A stretch of 64,000 nucleotides of DNA from Cryptomeria japonica. Its lineage: Eukaryota > Streptophyta > Pinopsida > Cupressales > Cupressaceae. The notes beneath the pieces were generated by a model, which was not told where the DNA came from, did no database searches, and worked only from the letters and a program-made list of their open reading frames with translations. The translations under genes were made by a program, and so were the position numbers. Of this stretch, positions 48,594 through 61,450 are shown one piece after another. The stretch spans positions 781,734,119 through 781,798,118 of the forward strand of contig NC_081414.1 of the NCBI RefSeq assembly GCF_030272615.1. Reading direction: 5' to 3'. Numbering within the stretch: position 1 is the first letter of the stretch; each line of letters opens with the position of its first letter.

Positions 48594-49649
48594 TGTTGGT
48601 ATTTTGGTATGGTTTTTTCATTGATGTCAACACATATCAACACTAATAAACTCTGGCACTTTGGAGAATTGACAATGTTCACCGACAAGCAAGTGATTTA
48701 TTCAAAGTCACTAGTATCTAGTACACCGACAGGATATATTGTTCACCGATACTTGGAATGACATGGAAAACATCTGGTTATGTCGAAGACATTGTTTGGA
48801 CACTTTGTCTTGGAGAATTGCTCATTGGTATATTCGTATTTGCATATTTGTTGTTACCAGCAAATAGGTCCAGATTATGCACCGACAGGCTTATCTATTC
48901 TAGATCAGCATGACATGATTTGGAGATGATTTCATTGTTATTGTAAATGCATTAAGATGACATGTTGAATCGGATATTGCATCGGTTATTGATTTACTTA
49001 TAATTATTTTATTGTAATATCTTTTAGAGCCGACCTACTAAAATTGGTCTTAGGTTATGGTATATATGTAAGATCTTATTTGTAAGATCGATAGGCGATT
49101 GGGAAAAAGGATTGTAAGAAGGTATATGTGAGAATAAGTAGAGATATACACACAGACATCATTTGAAGGTGAAGCAAGGTTTTTTTGAAGGCAATCTAAA
49201 CTACACCTGTACTTAATCCAGCATATGAAGATGCTATTTTGAGCAATACATCATTATTCAATTTAACCATCTAATTGTAGTTAGTGTGACTCCTATTTGT
49301 GTTTGAGTAGTGAGCTCTAGGCGCTTGGCCTTTTTGCATGTGCAGACCCCATTTGTATATATTTACTATTTGCAGTAGTATCATCTGATTATGGGTAATG
49401 TTTTTGACCATGGTTTTTCCCCTTACAGTGTTTCCACATAGAAATATTGGTGCTATGTGTTGTGGATGTTATTATCTTTCTATTTCATACATTAATCTTT
49501 ACTAGTACTGTAATTAACTGATAAACTATCTACTGGCATAAAGTTTGGTTTACTGGTATTAAGCATTAAGGTTGGTTAAGTTGTTTTTGGTTTGAATTTA
49601 TTAGACAACTAATTCACCCCCCCCTCTCAATTGTCTCTGGGACCTAACA
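48594..49649 (+). repeat. Copia-5 5' LTR
   Basis: 1056 bp. TATATATG at about 49061 is a candidate TATA box. The C-run in ACTAATTCACCCCCCCC lies about 35 bp before the LTR end and is the complement of the G-run seen in the minus-strand LTRs. Confidence 0.95.
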
Positions 49650-49651
49650 AT

Positions 49652-49663
49652 TGGTATCAAAGC
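49652..49663 (+). promoter_or_regulatory. Copia-5 primer-binding site
   Basis: TGGTATCAAAGC, 2 bp after the LTR, Met-tRNA type. It is identical to that of Copia-2. Confidence 0.92.
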
Positions 49664-49706
49664 ATAGTCCTCTTTTTGCAGAAGTTTAACAACTTGAGGA
49701 GATCCA

Positions 49707-52700
49707 ATGTCTACTAACTATTTCAGGAAGGACAGTCCTAAACTTGATGGAACCAACTATGGCATATGGAAGATCAGAATGGAGACACATTTGAATTGCA
49801 TTGGAAAGGACATCTGGGAAGTTACAAAGAATGGCTATATTACTCCTACATCCAGTCAGCCTAATCCACCTACCTTAGGAAAAGATGAAGAAAATGATTG
49901 CAAAGCAAGAGAAGCACTTTTGAGTGCATTATCAGATCAACAAATCATGGGATTATGAGATAGGTCTACTGCTAAAGCTATTTGGGATCATTTGGAAAGT
50001 TTGAATGAAGGAGATTCCATAGTCAAAATTGCAAAACTTGAAAGCTTCCAGATCAGGTATGAAAATCTAAAAATGGAAGAAGATGAAAGGATTTCTGCTT
50101 TTATAGAAAGAGTAAATGAAACTGTTTTGGGTATTAAATGTTGTGGAGGAACCTTAAGTGAAGATGAAATTGTTTCAAAAGTTTTAAGAGGATTTCCACT
50201 GGCATATAAAATGAAAGTTATTTCTATAAATGAGTTGAGAACAATGCCTAATACATCAGTAACTACAAAGACATTGATTGGAAAACTTTCAGCTTTTGTA
50301 AACTTTTAGTTCTAGCTGGACCACATAAATCAGCTTTTAAGGCATCAACATCATCTGCACCATCATTTGGCAAATCTGATTGGAAAGCCTTTTATGAAAG
50401 AGAACATGAGGAAAATAGGAGAGAAAATGAAGAACTTGAAGAGCTTGAAGCACTATTTGCAAGGAAAATTCCTAACGGTCCAGTTGGAAGTAAGTAGGAA
50501 GGTAAAGAACCCTTTAAATGTTTTAATTGTAATAAGATTGGTCATATGGCTTCAAGATGCCTTGATAGACATGCTAGACTAAGAGAAGAAGCTAGAAGAA
50601 CATACAAGCCTAACCCTGAATATCAGAGATACATATTTAAGAAGAGTACAGATAAATCTTGTTATCTTGCTGAGGAAGGAGTCACTGATGACTCTAATGA
50701 AGATCTGACATACAATGGATGGGTTTTTGTTGCTATAATAGAAGATCAATTGGCACCTACTTTTCAACCGGTAGAGCAGGCCCTGGCAGCTAAAGTTGAA
50801 GTTAAGGATGAATGGATCATTGATTCAGGATGTTCACATCACATGACTGGTGATAAAGGTAAACTCTTGAACTTTAAGGAATACAATGGAGGTCTAGTAA
50901 GATTTGGAGAAGATAAAGCTTGTTTGATAAAAGGAAAAGGTACTATATCTCTTGATGGTAAGCATAATACTGACAATGTCTACTATGTAGAAGGTTTAAA
51001 TCATAATCTTTTGAGTGTTGGTCAATTAGTTGAAAAAGGATTTCAGTTACAATTCAAGAATGGAAAATGCAAAATTATGAACAGAACTGGTTTGGAAATT
51101 GCAACCGATAATCAAACTAGAGGAAATATCTTTCATTTGAATAACAGTGAAAAGACATGCTTGATTGCACATATTGATGAAAGTTGGCTATGGCATAAGA
51201 GACTCTGTCATGTAAATTTGATTGCATTGTAAAAATCAGTACTACTAAGGCAGTTAGAGATTTACCTAAGATTGTTAAGCCTCATAATTGGGTATGTAAG
51301 GAATGTCAATTTGGAAAACAAGTTAGAGCATCTTTTAAAAGTATTCCAGAAAATCCCAATAATGCTCAACTTAATTCACATTGATTTATGTGGTCCAGCT
51401 AGAACTAAAAGTTTACAAGGTGATAGATATTTCATGCTGATCATTGATGACTATTCTAGAATGTGTTGGGTTACTTTTCTCAAAGAAAAATCAGAAGCAC
51501 TTGGAAAATTCAAACTATTCAAGGCAATGGTAGAAAATGAAACTGGTAAGAAAATCAAATGTCTGAGATCAGATCAAGGAAGTCAATTCACATCTAAGGA
51601 ATTTAATGCATTTTGTGAAGTGAATGGAATCAGAAGACGATTATCAGCACCCTAGAGACCACAACAAAATGGAGTTGTAGAAAGAAAGAACATAACTATC
51701 TTGGATGCAGCTAGAAGTATGTTATAAGAAGCAAATCTACCACATGTATATTGGAGAGAGGCAGTAAGCATAGCGATTTATGCATTCAAAAAATTTGGCA
51801 TCAAAGGAGAAACTGGTAAGACCCCTCATGAACTATGGTTTGGTATTACTCCTACTCTTAAATATTTCAGAATATTTGGAAGTAAATGCTACATTAGAAG
51901 AGATGAGTATATTGGCAAATTTGATCCTAGAAGTGATGAAGGAATATTTCATGGTTATTCATCTAAAAGTAAGGCATATAGATGTTTTAACAAAATATTG
52001 TAGAAAATTGTTGAGAGTACAAATGTGAAGATTGATGAATAGTTTAGAGGAACTTCAAGGTATATAGACTTTGAACCGACAATAGAGATACTAACAAATG
52101 AACCTACCTTGAATTCATCAGTACAGAATGAAGATCCAGTTACACCGGTATCATCTGAAATAAAGAAAGACTAGTGTGTAAGGGATATTCTCAGAAAGAA
52201 GGTATTGATTATAATGAAACCTTTGCATCGATAGCTAGAATTGAGGCAGTCAGATTATTCTTGGCTTTTACAGCACACAAGAACTACAAAGTATATCAAA
52301 TGGATATTAAATGTGCATTTTTAAATGGAGATCTTGAAGATGAAGTTTACATTGAGCAACTTGATGGATTTTACTTAACAGATAACAAAGATATGGTTTG
52401 CAGGTTAAGGAAAACTTTGTATGGGTTGAAGCAAGCTCTAAGAGCTTGGTATGCTAGATTGGATAAATATCTTTTGAAGATTGGATTTTCTAAAGGTAAT
52501 GCTGACAACAACTTATACTATAAAGTGACTAATGATGACAACTTAGTTATAGAAGTTTTTGTTGATGATATAATCTTTGGAGGAGAAGATGGATTATGTA
52601 AAGAATTTTCTTGTGAAATGCAACATGAATTTGAAATGTTAATGATTGGAGAGATAAAATTCTTCTTAGGACTGCAGATTTCATAGACTGATAAAGGTAT

Positions 52701-53480
52701 ATTCATAAGTCAATCCAAGTACTTGAAGGAGTTACTTAAGAAATTTGGGATTGAGAACTCTAAACCGGTAAGCACCCCTATGACTACAAATGACAAATTA
52801 TCACTAAGGGATGATTCTACACCTATTAATCTAACTAGATACAAAACTATGATATGAGGCCTATTGTATTTAACACAAATAAGATCTGATATTATGAATG
52901 CAGTATGTATTGTTTCAAGATTTTAGAGTAATTCTAGAGAAAATCATGAATCGGCAGTAAAAAGGATTTTCCGGTACTTACAAGGTACTACAAATCTTGG
53001 TTTATGGTATCCTAGAGATGAAAAATTTGAATTATGTGCATATATAGATGCAAATTGGGTAGGAGATGTGGATAATAGAAAAGTAACCACTAGCAGAGCA
53101 TTTTTTCTTGGAAGAAGATTAATTTCTTGGTTGAGTAAGAAACAAAGTTGTACATCTTTATCAATAGTAGAATCAAAATATGTTGCAGCAGCAACTAATT
53201 GTACATAGGTATTATGGCTTAAGCAAATGTTGAAGGACATAAAGGTAAAATGCAAGGAACCTATAACTATCTATTGTGATAACACTACAGCAATTGATAT
53301 ATCTAAGAATCCGATATTACATTCTAAAACTAAACATGTTTCTATCAAACTGAATTTTTTGAAAGAGAATGTTGAAGAAAAAGAAGTAAAACTAGTTTAT
53401 GTGAATACTAAAGAGCAGATTGTAGATATTTTCACTAAGACTTTGCCTAAGGAGACTTTTGAATATCTCAGAGACTAGCT
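49707..53480 (+). pseudogene. Copia-5 gag-pol relic
   Basis: Gag starts at 49707 (STNYFRKDSPKLDGTNYGIW), is stopped by TGA at 49956-49958 and continues in the same frame from 49992. A frameshift near 50310 follows. The CCHC knuckle (CFNCNKIGHMASRC by shifted frame, about 50518-50560) leads into 50546-51232 with protease WIIDSGCSHHMTG and pre-integrase SWLWHKRLCHVNL. Integrase shows IHIDLCGPARTKS and CLRSDQGSQFTSKEF (51272-51655). RT shows YNETFASIARIEAVRL, MDIKCAFLNGDLEDEVYIEQ and VDDIIFGGED (52174-52686). RNase H shows TIYCDNTTAIDISKNP and VDIFTKTLPKETFEYLRD, ending about 53480. At least six stops sit where Gln is expected. The element is not functional. Confidence 0.93.
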
Positions 53481-53836
53481 TAGGGTCATACCCCCACTAG
53501 TAGAGACTTAGATAGTTGATGTTTGTCATAACCGACAAAATTAACAGAGAAATCTTTTACTTTGGCTTTGATGAGAGAGCTACTTCTTAGGGGGAGTAGT
53601 TGGTATTTTGTATTTATATCTTTTTTTGTATTAACTTTGGCATTTGATGTCAAAGGGGGAGAGATGTCTATGGAGAAACACATTATCTTTTGGGGAGAGA
53701 TTGATTACTCTCTGTATTTTGATCTTTGGTTGTGATCTCTTTTGGGAGATTGTTGGTTTTTGGGTTTTGGCATTTGTGTTTTGGTGCTTTGATGATTTTT
53801 CCATCTTGTGTTGCCATCAATGCCAAAGGGGGAGAT

Positions 53837-54880
53837 TGTTGGTATTTTGGTATGGTTTTTTCATCAATGTCAACACCTATCAAAACTTATCAACTCTGGA
53901 ACTTTGGAGAATTGACAGTGTTCACCAACAAGCAAGTGACTTATGCACAGTCACCGGTATTTGGTACACCGATAGGATATATTGTTCACTGGCACTTGGA
54001 ATGACATGGAAAACATCTGGTTATGTCAAAGACATCATTTCAACACTTTGTCTTGGAGAATTGCTCATTGGTATATTCGTATTTGCATATTTGTTGTTAC
54101 CAGCAAATAGGTCCAGGTTATGCACCGATAGGCTTATCTATTCCAGATCAGCACGACATGCTTTGGAGATGATTTTGTTGTTATTATAAATGCATTAAGC
54201 CAACATGTTGAATCATATATTGCATCGGCTATTAATTTACTTGTAATTATTTTATTGTAATATCTTTTAGAGCCAACCTACTAAAATTGATCTTAGGTTA
54301 TGCTATATATGTAATATCTTATTTGTAAGATCGATAGATGATAGAGAAAAATAATTTTAAGAAGGTATATGCAAGAATAAGAAGAGCTATACACACAGAC
54401 ATCATTTGAAGGTGAAGCAAGGTTTTTGTGAAGGCAATCAGAACTACGCTGGTACTGAATCTAGCATATGAAGATGCTATTTTGAGCAGTAGATCATTAT
54501 TGGATTTAACCATCCAATTGTAGTCAGTGTGACTCCTATTTGTGTTTGAGCAGTGAGCTCTAGGTGCTTGGCCTTTCTACATGAGTAGACCCCATTTGTA
54601 TACATATATTATCTACAGTAGTATCATTTGATTGTGGGTAAGGTTTCCCACCGTGGTTTTCCACTTACAGGGTTTCCACGTACAAATATTGGTGTTATGT
54701 GTTTTGGATATTATTGTCTTTCTATTTCATGCATTAATTTTTATCGGTACTGTAATTAACTGATAAACTGTCTACCGACATAAAGTTTGTTTCGCATTAA
54801 GGTTGGTTAAGTTGTTTTTTGTTTGAATTTATTAGACAATTGACTCACCTCCCCCTCTCAGTTTTCTCCGGGACCTAACA
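53837..54880 (+). repeat. Copia-5 3' LTR
   Basis: 1044 bp. It starts right after the polypurine tract and is followed by target copy CTACT. The C-run is shorter than in the 5' LTR (ACTCACCTCCCCCTCTC). Confidence 0.95.
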
Positions 54881-54885
54881 CTACT

Positions 54886-57800
54886 CACCACCTTTTTTTT
54901 ACCATGAGTTAGAAAATGGTACATATATTTTAACTACTTAAGTGTCACATAAGCTTTTAAATGTGATTAGTGATGCTAGCATGACACTCCATCCAATTCT
55001 ATATCAAACACTTTTGACCTAGAGATATGAACTAGTGATGTCATAGATCAGGGACACAATCCCCATAGAATAATTCAAAGTCTTAAACCTATAAACACAT
55101 TTGACCAGGAAAGACACAAACCTAAAATCACAATGACATAGTGGTAGTTTAAACCTTGGTGATCACAACAAAAACACGACCACTTAACTAACACACTATG
55201 GGAAGGACCCTAAAATGGCGTGTAGAATTAATGTTCAAATTAGTCCTCAATTTTTTCGATAAGGCCCTTAAAAATTAACCAAAAGAAACTGTATCTTATT
55301 CATAAACTATAATATTTTGTAGACTATGTTGTCTTACTACCTCTCCAAAAAGAAACAAGCTGAGATGTGAATTAAACAACATTAGTTTTGTAGGATGGAA
55401 TAAAATGTTTTATCATAGAAAATTTATCAATCACCACAAATATTGAGTCATGTCCTCTTTCTATCCCTGGTAAACTAAGAAGAAAATTCATCATGACATA
55501 TATCTATGGTTTCTCTAGTATAGGAAAATATAGTTGAACATTATAACTTACTCCTTTGGCCATCTGGTATACTTTGCATCTTTATACAAACTTCCTTACT
55601 TCTTTTTCTAAGTTTGGCCAATAATAATTCTCACTAACAAAAACATAGTTTTATCTCAACCAAAGTGTTGATCCAATCCTCCAATATTATTCTCCTTGAT
55701 CATATTATCCCTCATTGAACTTCTTAGAATACACAACCAACTTCTTCTAATAAATATCTCATATTAGATTAAGAAATACTACCCTATTATCTTATCCAAA
55801 GCACTAGTTCCAATCAATCTCTCTAATCTTCTATAACTTATAGATCATCAGGATACAAACGCTTGATTTCATTAAACCTACCAACCTCTATCTTCATATT
55901 TGTATTTAAATATTGATGATTAGTATATAAAATAAACACTTTTGGAAATAAATGATGTCTTCATTTCTTCTAATTATTAGCTATAATACAAAACTACATA
56001 CCATAAACATAATACTTTTATTAAAATTAATAAAACTCTCACTCAAGCATGAAATTGGCTTACCTTCATGACTCAAAAAAGCTTTTCTGAGACTACCACT
56101 AGTATCACAATCTACCTAAAATATCTTACTAAAATCTAGAAGTACCAATATAGGTTGCTTTGTTCTTCAACATATCAAAACTCTTTGCTACTTCTTAAAT
56201 CTATATAAACTTCTTTTTATCCCTTTTCATTGTATTTTTTAAGGGTTCAAAAACAATATTTAAATTCTCAATAAACTTTTTGTAAAAAATTGCTAAACCA
56301 CAAAAAGATCTTACCTTTGTAACACTCCTTGATTTAGGTTATTTGATGATAGACCAATCAATAAATTATTCTTCCTTAGATTCTCAAAATCATATTGAAT
56401 ATGCATCAAGTGTTCCTCTAATATGTTATTGAAAATAAAAATTTCACACAAATAAAAAAACAACAATTTTTTTCAACTATTTCAATACCTCATTCATAAT
56501 ACAGATAAATATGATTGATGCATTGGTTAGACCAAATGGCATGACTAACTACTTATATAATCCCTCTTTAGTTTTGGAGGTTGTATTCCACTTATCCACT
56601 TCTTTGATCTAGATTTAATTATATCCACTCTTCAATTCTATGTTCATAGAGTACTTTGTTGTATTTAGACAATCCATTTTTTATCCATCCTTAGGAATGA
56701 GAATCTACACCTAATTGTATTTGTAATTATGGCTTGGGAGTCTATACACATTTTCCATTCTTCATATTTCTTTGGTTCTAGTATCATAGATACCATGCGT
56801 GAGTTAAAAAAAAATTAATAAACAATTTCTTAAATAACTCTTCAACTTGTCTATATCGGTCTTGATTCCCTAAAGAATTCCTTCTATGAGCTTCCTACTT
56901 CAGAAAATTGGCTCCTATTATCAAATCCTAGTGACTAACATTCCTCTCTAGTGGAAAACCTTGAGGTACATTATTTGACACAATATAATGAAAACTCCAA
57001 TAGATTTTAATATTTTAATATTACATCTTCATCTTATTAATTATTAACTCTAGGAATTAACGTATAGCATACATGCTCAAGCTTCACACATCCAAAATTT
57101 CCCTACCATCAACCAAATAAATTCTTGCATTAAGAAATACCTTTTCTTCCATTTCATTCAAGAACTTCAACTTGTGGAAAACTCTATCCTTTATTAGGGA
57201 ATAAGTATTACCATATTCATATTGTATTACATGCTAGTCAAAATTACATGTTGTCCACAATAATTTATGACTTTTATTCATAGACATGATTTCACGCAAT
57301 ACCTCATCATGGTAATTCCCAATCTTTAACTTTATTAAACATTTCTCTTGGACTAAGTCTGTATGGTCATTCAACAACCATGCAATGCATTATGGATATG
57401 GATGTATCTTTCATTCAAACTATCATTTGTTAAACATCTCCTCTAAAATAAGTCTATTAGTGCTATTACTATCAATGATAACATGTTTACACCTTGTATA
57501 AAATATGACCTTCCTCCTAACTAGATATTTCTCCTTATTTGGAAGATTCCCCCTATTAGAAGAACTCATTTTTTCATCTTTATAATTCTTAGATTCACCA
57601 TCTTCATCTACATGAGAAACTCATGCAATATATTCAAGTCTTCTATTTGTCCTTGCTTGATGTTGTAGGAACTTGGATACTCAATTTCCTTCTTATCCAC
57701 ATTAGAAATAACTTCGATGAAATTTTATTTTTTATAACCTTGTCTAGAATTTCCTCTTCCTCTTTGATTACCATTGATTTCATCTCAAGGGAAATAGGAA

Positions 57801-58600
57801 TTACCTCCTTTATAGTTTTTATTACTGTTAGGTTCTTAATTCTTATTTTTGTCTTTAATTTTTTCCTCCATGTGATCTTCTTCAAGTCCTTCATCCACAA
57901 TCTTTTCATCTTTGTTTCTTTAAAATATTATACTTATCTTCTTTTCTACCTTCATGAAAAATTGATCTAACCTTCTTCTATGGTAGTCATTCTAACCAAA
58001 TTCAACTATTCCTAAATACTTATCTTTAATCCAATTATATAATATGCTACCTTCTCCTTCTCGGCCTCTTAAAAGCCTATTTTCATCATGACCTTGTAAA
58101 ATTATTCTATATACTCTTTGATAGAATTATTCACTTTCTGCAAACCTTGCATCTTCTTTAGAAAGTCCAACTTGAAATGAATAGGCATCTATTTAGCTTT
58201 TCCACCATCACATCTAGATATTTTATCTTTTTCTCTTCTATTTTATTGTACTTCCTTCTAGTAGATATAGGCATAAAATTTCAATTTGGTATTTGTAAAT
58301 TTGACCCTCTGAGGATCTTCCAGCTCCTCATATTCAATGTTTTCCTCCATATCATTAACCCAATTGATCAATTATTCCAGGGTAATATTTCCAACATATG
58401 TAGAAACTTCAATCCTTTTTCTTTTTCTAATATTGGAGATGACCTTTAATAATATGATTTTCTTGGGGTCTCCAAAAACATCCTTTTTTTAAAACTATAC
58501 AACTTAAAATTCATCTTCACTTTCATCTCTTCCTCTTCAATCAAACCATCTATGAGTGTGTGCAAGATGTCAAGAGCCCATTTTTTTGGCTAAAATGTAA
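54886..58600 (-). pseudogene. Ty3/Gypsy pol relic, main part
   Basis: The minus strand reads downward in Gypsy order. Near 57260-57190 it gives HKLLWTTCNFD and NTYSLIKDR, resembling the protease/RT linker LGRPWQFD...NTYSFxKDG. Near 56549-56520 it gives LVMPFGLTNA of reverse transcriptase, followed by VRSFCGLAIFYKKFIENL (about 56320-56265). Near 55630-55588 it gives NYYWPNLEKEVRKFV, then LPGIERGHDSIFVVIDKFSM (about 55475) of integrase with one catalytic Asp, and an eroded DTVSF (for DTKF). Stops and shifts are numerous. From 55210 down to 54886 integrase is no longer recognisable. The 57.3-58.6 kb part is Lys/Glu-rich and is probably gag. Confidence 0.8.
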
Positions 58601-58847
58601 AATTATTTTTCCTAATTTTAAAGATTTTTCACAATTGACCTAAAAACTTGAAGCACTTAAAGATTGAATATTTAAACAATTAGTAATATACAATGTAGTA
58701 ATCTGATTTGAGTTTCAAAATATGCAATTTATTTTAATACAAAATTCTACAAATTGATTTTTAATGGCCATGTGTAAAAAACACTATTTAAATGTCACAT
58801 TTTTTAGGATCATACCATCCATGTGTAATGATGAATCAATGATGAAT

Positions 58848-60313
58848 AGTTAGTACCAAATCGATACTGAGAGGGGTGGGGGGGGGGGCATGAATCAGTA
58901 CAGACAAAAACACTGGACTTTACTGGCAAGCAATAACACCGGTCTAAACCAGATTACTAATAGTTAAACACAATAAGAATGTGAAAGACATAAACTGGTA
59001 ACTCTTAGCTTTCTACACAATCTAATATCTTATTTCCACTTCACCCTTATGCATAAACAAGTACTCTACCATCAAAAATATAATAACTTGCTAGTTCAAC
59101 ATGATTTACCACTTAACAAAAAATAACAAAGCATCACATGAAAAGGCATCACACATGATAAACATATTTTTCACGTGGAAACCCAACTAGGAAAAACCAC
59201 GATGGGGATGAATACCCACAAGCTATTCTTTGAACCCTTTTGAAGTCCGCTCTGTTAGGAGCCTAGTCCAGTTAAAGGCTATTACAATAGGTTGTGTTAG
59301 GAACCGATCTTGCTAGGGATCACCTAGTTAAGGGATGGCTAAAATACCCGATTAAGGCTTAAACCCTATTAAGGTTACCTTGTTAGAGGATTTTAAGAAC
59401 TCAATGATTTTGAGTCACCCTGTTAAAGGATTTACAACAAGCCAGTTAAAGCTACCCTGTTAAGGGATTTTCCAACTATTGAAGTGGTTAGAGGTCAACA
59501 AGTATTTCAATGATCTAGTAATAGTACTCAATGCTAGTGCAGATCCACTTTAGTTCCTTCCTTTTGCAATCACACTTTGTAGGTATCTATTCTCTTATCT
59601 GGTTTGGAAAGAATCACGTAACTCTGCACTTAGATACACACACAACATTTGCCAACAACTTCAACATGAAAAACAATATCGACCTTATAGGAAATAGATA
59701 GGTCGGTAGCATAAACCCTAAACCCTAAACATTTAGGTTAAGAAATTCAGTCGGTTCAATTCTAACCATTGAACATATTGCATTGATTACAACAGTCTTG
59801 AATAGATCTCAAGATGTTCTCCAACGTTTGTTCTTCATTGCTTCTTGGAGGCTGATAACCCATCACATGTTCTCCACCATTTACAGAGACTTCTCCTATT
59901 CTCGAGGTAGATAGGATCAGTCTCCTTCATGCAAGATCCTTCACGCGCACAAGGTTGATGTGGCAACACAATCTGTTCTTCATTACAATGCTAACTCATC
60001 ACACGATGTCAACGGTTGAATCACACAGGCATAGAACACTTCAATCAGAAACCCTGAAGCTGAGACTACCAACTGTTAGTCATACCATATGAGACCTTGA
60101 TACAAAATATTCCATATAGTGGTTCACATTCCAACATACTAGTTCACTTGGACAAACATATCGCTTCACTTTTTCACATATACTAGTTCACAACATCATA
60201 CCGGTTCTCTTGCCAGTTGCTTACTTCAATATACCGATGAACTCTTCAGCATATTGACATCAATGACAACATACAATATCATCATGTCATCATACTCTGC
60301 ACATATGACAACA
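58848..60313 (-). repeat. Solo LTR, minus orientation, second member of the 20.2-kb family
   Basis: TAGTTAGTACC leads to GAGAGGGGTGGGGGGGGGGG and CATGAATCAGT. It shares CACGTGGAAACCCA, AAAAACCACGATGGGGAT and the TGTTAGGAG / TGTTAGAGGATTTT words with the LTR at 20249-21278, and both end near CATCAATGACAACATACAA. A two-unit telomere-like stretch (59713-59729) is incidental. No internal region or target duplication was found, so the ends are approximate. Confidence 0.65.
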
Positions 60314-60984
60314 GTGTAAGACCACCATATATTGACCAAAATAAAAGTATTTTGTGAATTTTGTTCGTAAATAAGACACTAAAGATTTATAAGGATAATT
60401 TCTTAATTTGTTCTCCATAAAAAGATGCCTCTGAAACTTCTTCATTATATCATAGAATTTGTCAAAAACTATCATAGTTTGGTGTTTAATAAAGTTGTCA
60501 TAAGTTTTCATTGGTAGACGTGTCATAAATTTTTTATTACATGACACTTTTCACCCACCACCAAAAAAATTCTAAGCTCCTCTATGTGGAATGCCTACCT
60601 CCATGTGAGAAAACAATATTGTGTCACATTCTCAGTAGATTGTGAAGCCAATATGCCAACTCCAACTAGATGACAATATTGTCATTATAGGCTCATACAT
60701 TAAACAAATATTAATTAAATAAAATTAAATGCCAATGTTAAGACTTGAAAAGGTTGATACACCTTAATTTCAACAAGAAGATCTATTGATGTAGTTAGCC
60801 TAGTGTTTCCTAGGTAAGCGAGGAGGATTAGTGAAGGTGCTTCATCAAATTCACCAGAAGAGTTGCATTTAACAAGTGTACAATGTTCTAGCCTTATTTA
60901 AATTAATGTAACAAAGGGGGGGGAGGGGGGGGGTTGGACTAGTACATTAATAAATATAGTTTTATGTTAATAGTTAGTTACAAA
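60314..60984. other. Unassigned DNA with an interrupted G-run
   Basis: No gene is recognised. Eight G, one A and nine G occur at 60916-60933. This could be an eroded polypurine tract, since TTGGACTAG follows, but no LTR could be matched. Confidence 0.45.
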
Positions 60985-61450
60985 AAAAAAATTATTAGAT
61001 CAATCCAAGAGAGGTCTAAACCATTACATAGCCCCAAAAACAAAGAAACCTAGGGTGTCACAGGTGGTGAGAGCCCCAAACTAGAGTGGCACTAGAGTGA
61101 TTCCTAACCATCCCACAAGTTGGGTTCAATTTCACGTGGAAATTATACAGACATAGAATAAGCCCCTAATGTAGGGGAAGGACATTTCTAGTTTTTGCAA
61201 ACACCATAGACTAGGAGATGGATGAGAAAACTCAATAAGTGAAATTCATCTTTATGTCATACCTCTCATGGTTGCACATGGGAAAATTTTGAGAATAGAA
61301 CCATTTAAATCTCATACAAAGTAGTGAACTTCATAAGGAGTAGTAAGGCCTCTTTCCAAACCCTAGGTAAGTTATCTTTATTGAAACCGCTTCATAGGTG
61401 AGTAACTTTCTCCTCGGGTTTTAAGAACATCTTGAAATCCACTTTGTAGT
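60985..61450 (-). pseudogene. Unrecognised coding relic, third copy, truncated by Copia-6
   Basis: Between 61120 and 61450 the plus-strand text follows copy A at about 37960-38270: GGAGATGGATGAGAAAACTC matches AGAAATGGATGAGAACATCT, and ATCTTTATGTCATA matches ATCTTGATGGCATA. On the minus strand WKEALLLLMKFTTLYEI and HKDEFHLLS can be read. CAAGAGAGGTCTAAACC at 61006 matches the CAAGAGAGGCTCAAAC at 36755 in copy A. This copy is more diverged than A and B are from each other, and it is cut at 61450 by the next LTR. Confidence 0.5.

Larger units (their letters stand above)
48594..54880 (+). mobile_element. Copia-5: complete, decayed Ty1/Copia retrotransposon nested in Gypsy
   Basis: The element is 6287 bp with 1056-bp and 1044-bp LTRs that start TGTTGGTATTTTGG and end GGGACCTAACA. 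The target duplication CTACT is exact (48589-48593, 54881-54885). The primer-binding site TGGTATCAAAGC is at 49652-49663 and the polypurine tract AAAGGGGGAGAT at 53825-53836. LTRs differ by roughly 8-9% over the first 470 bp by eye, so insertion is older than Copia-1 and younger than Copia-2. The gag is close to that of Copia-2, but the LTRs are similar only near their primer-site ends. Confidence 0.97.

Noticed and set aside
53644-54189. 181-codon plus-strand open frame as a protein
   Set aside because: It spans the 3' untranslated region, polypurine tract and LTR of Copia-5 and overlaps open frames in other registers, with no motif.
57643-57909. Lys-rich 88-codon minus-strand frame as a separate gene
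   Set aside because: It sits in the Gypsy gag/protease region in the element's own orientation, so it is a remnant of that polyprotein.
58871-58888. G-run as a regulatory quadruplex of a host gene
   Set aside because: The same run marks the edge of several LTRs, and no host gene is nearby. It is reported as an LTR module instead.
59713-59729. Telomere-like AAACCCTAAACCCTAAA
   Set aside because: Only two units inside an LTR. Short telobox-like runs are common in plant DNA, so this is not an interstitial telomere.
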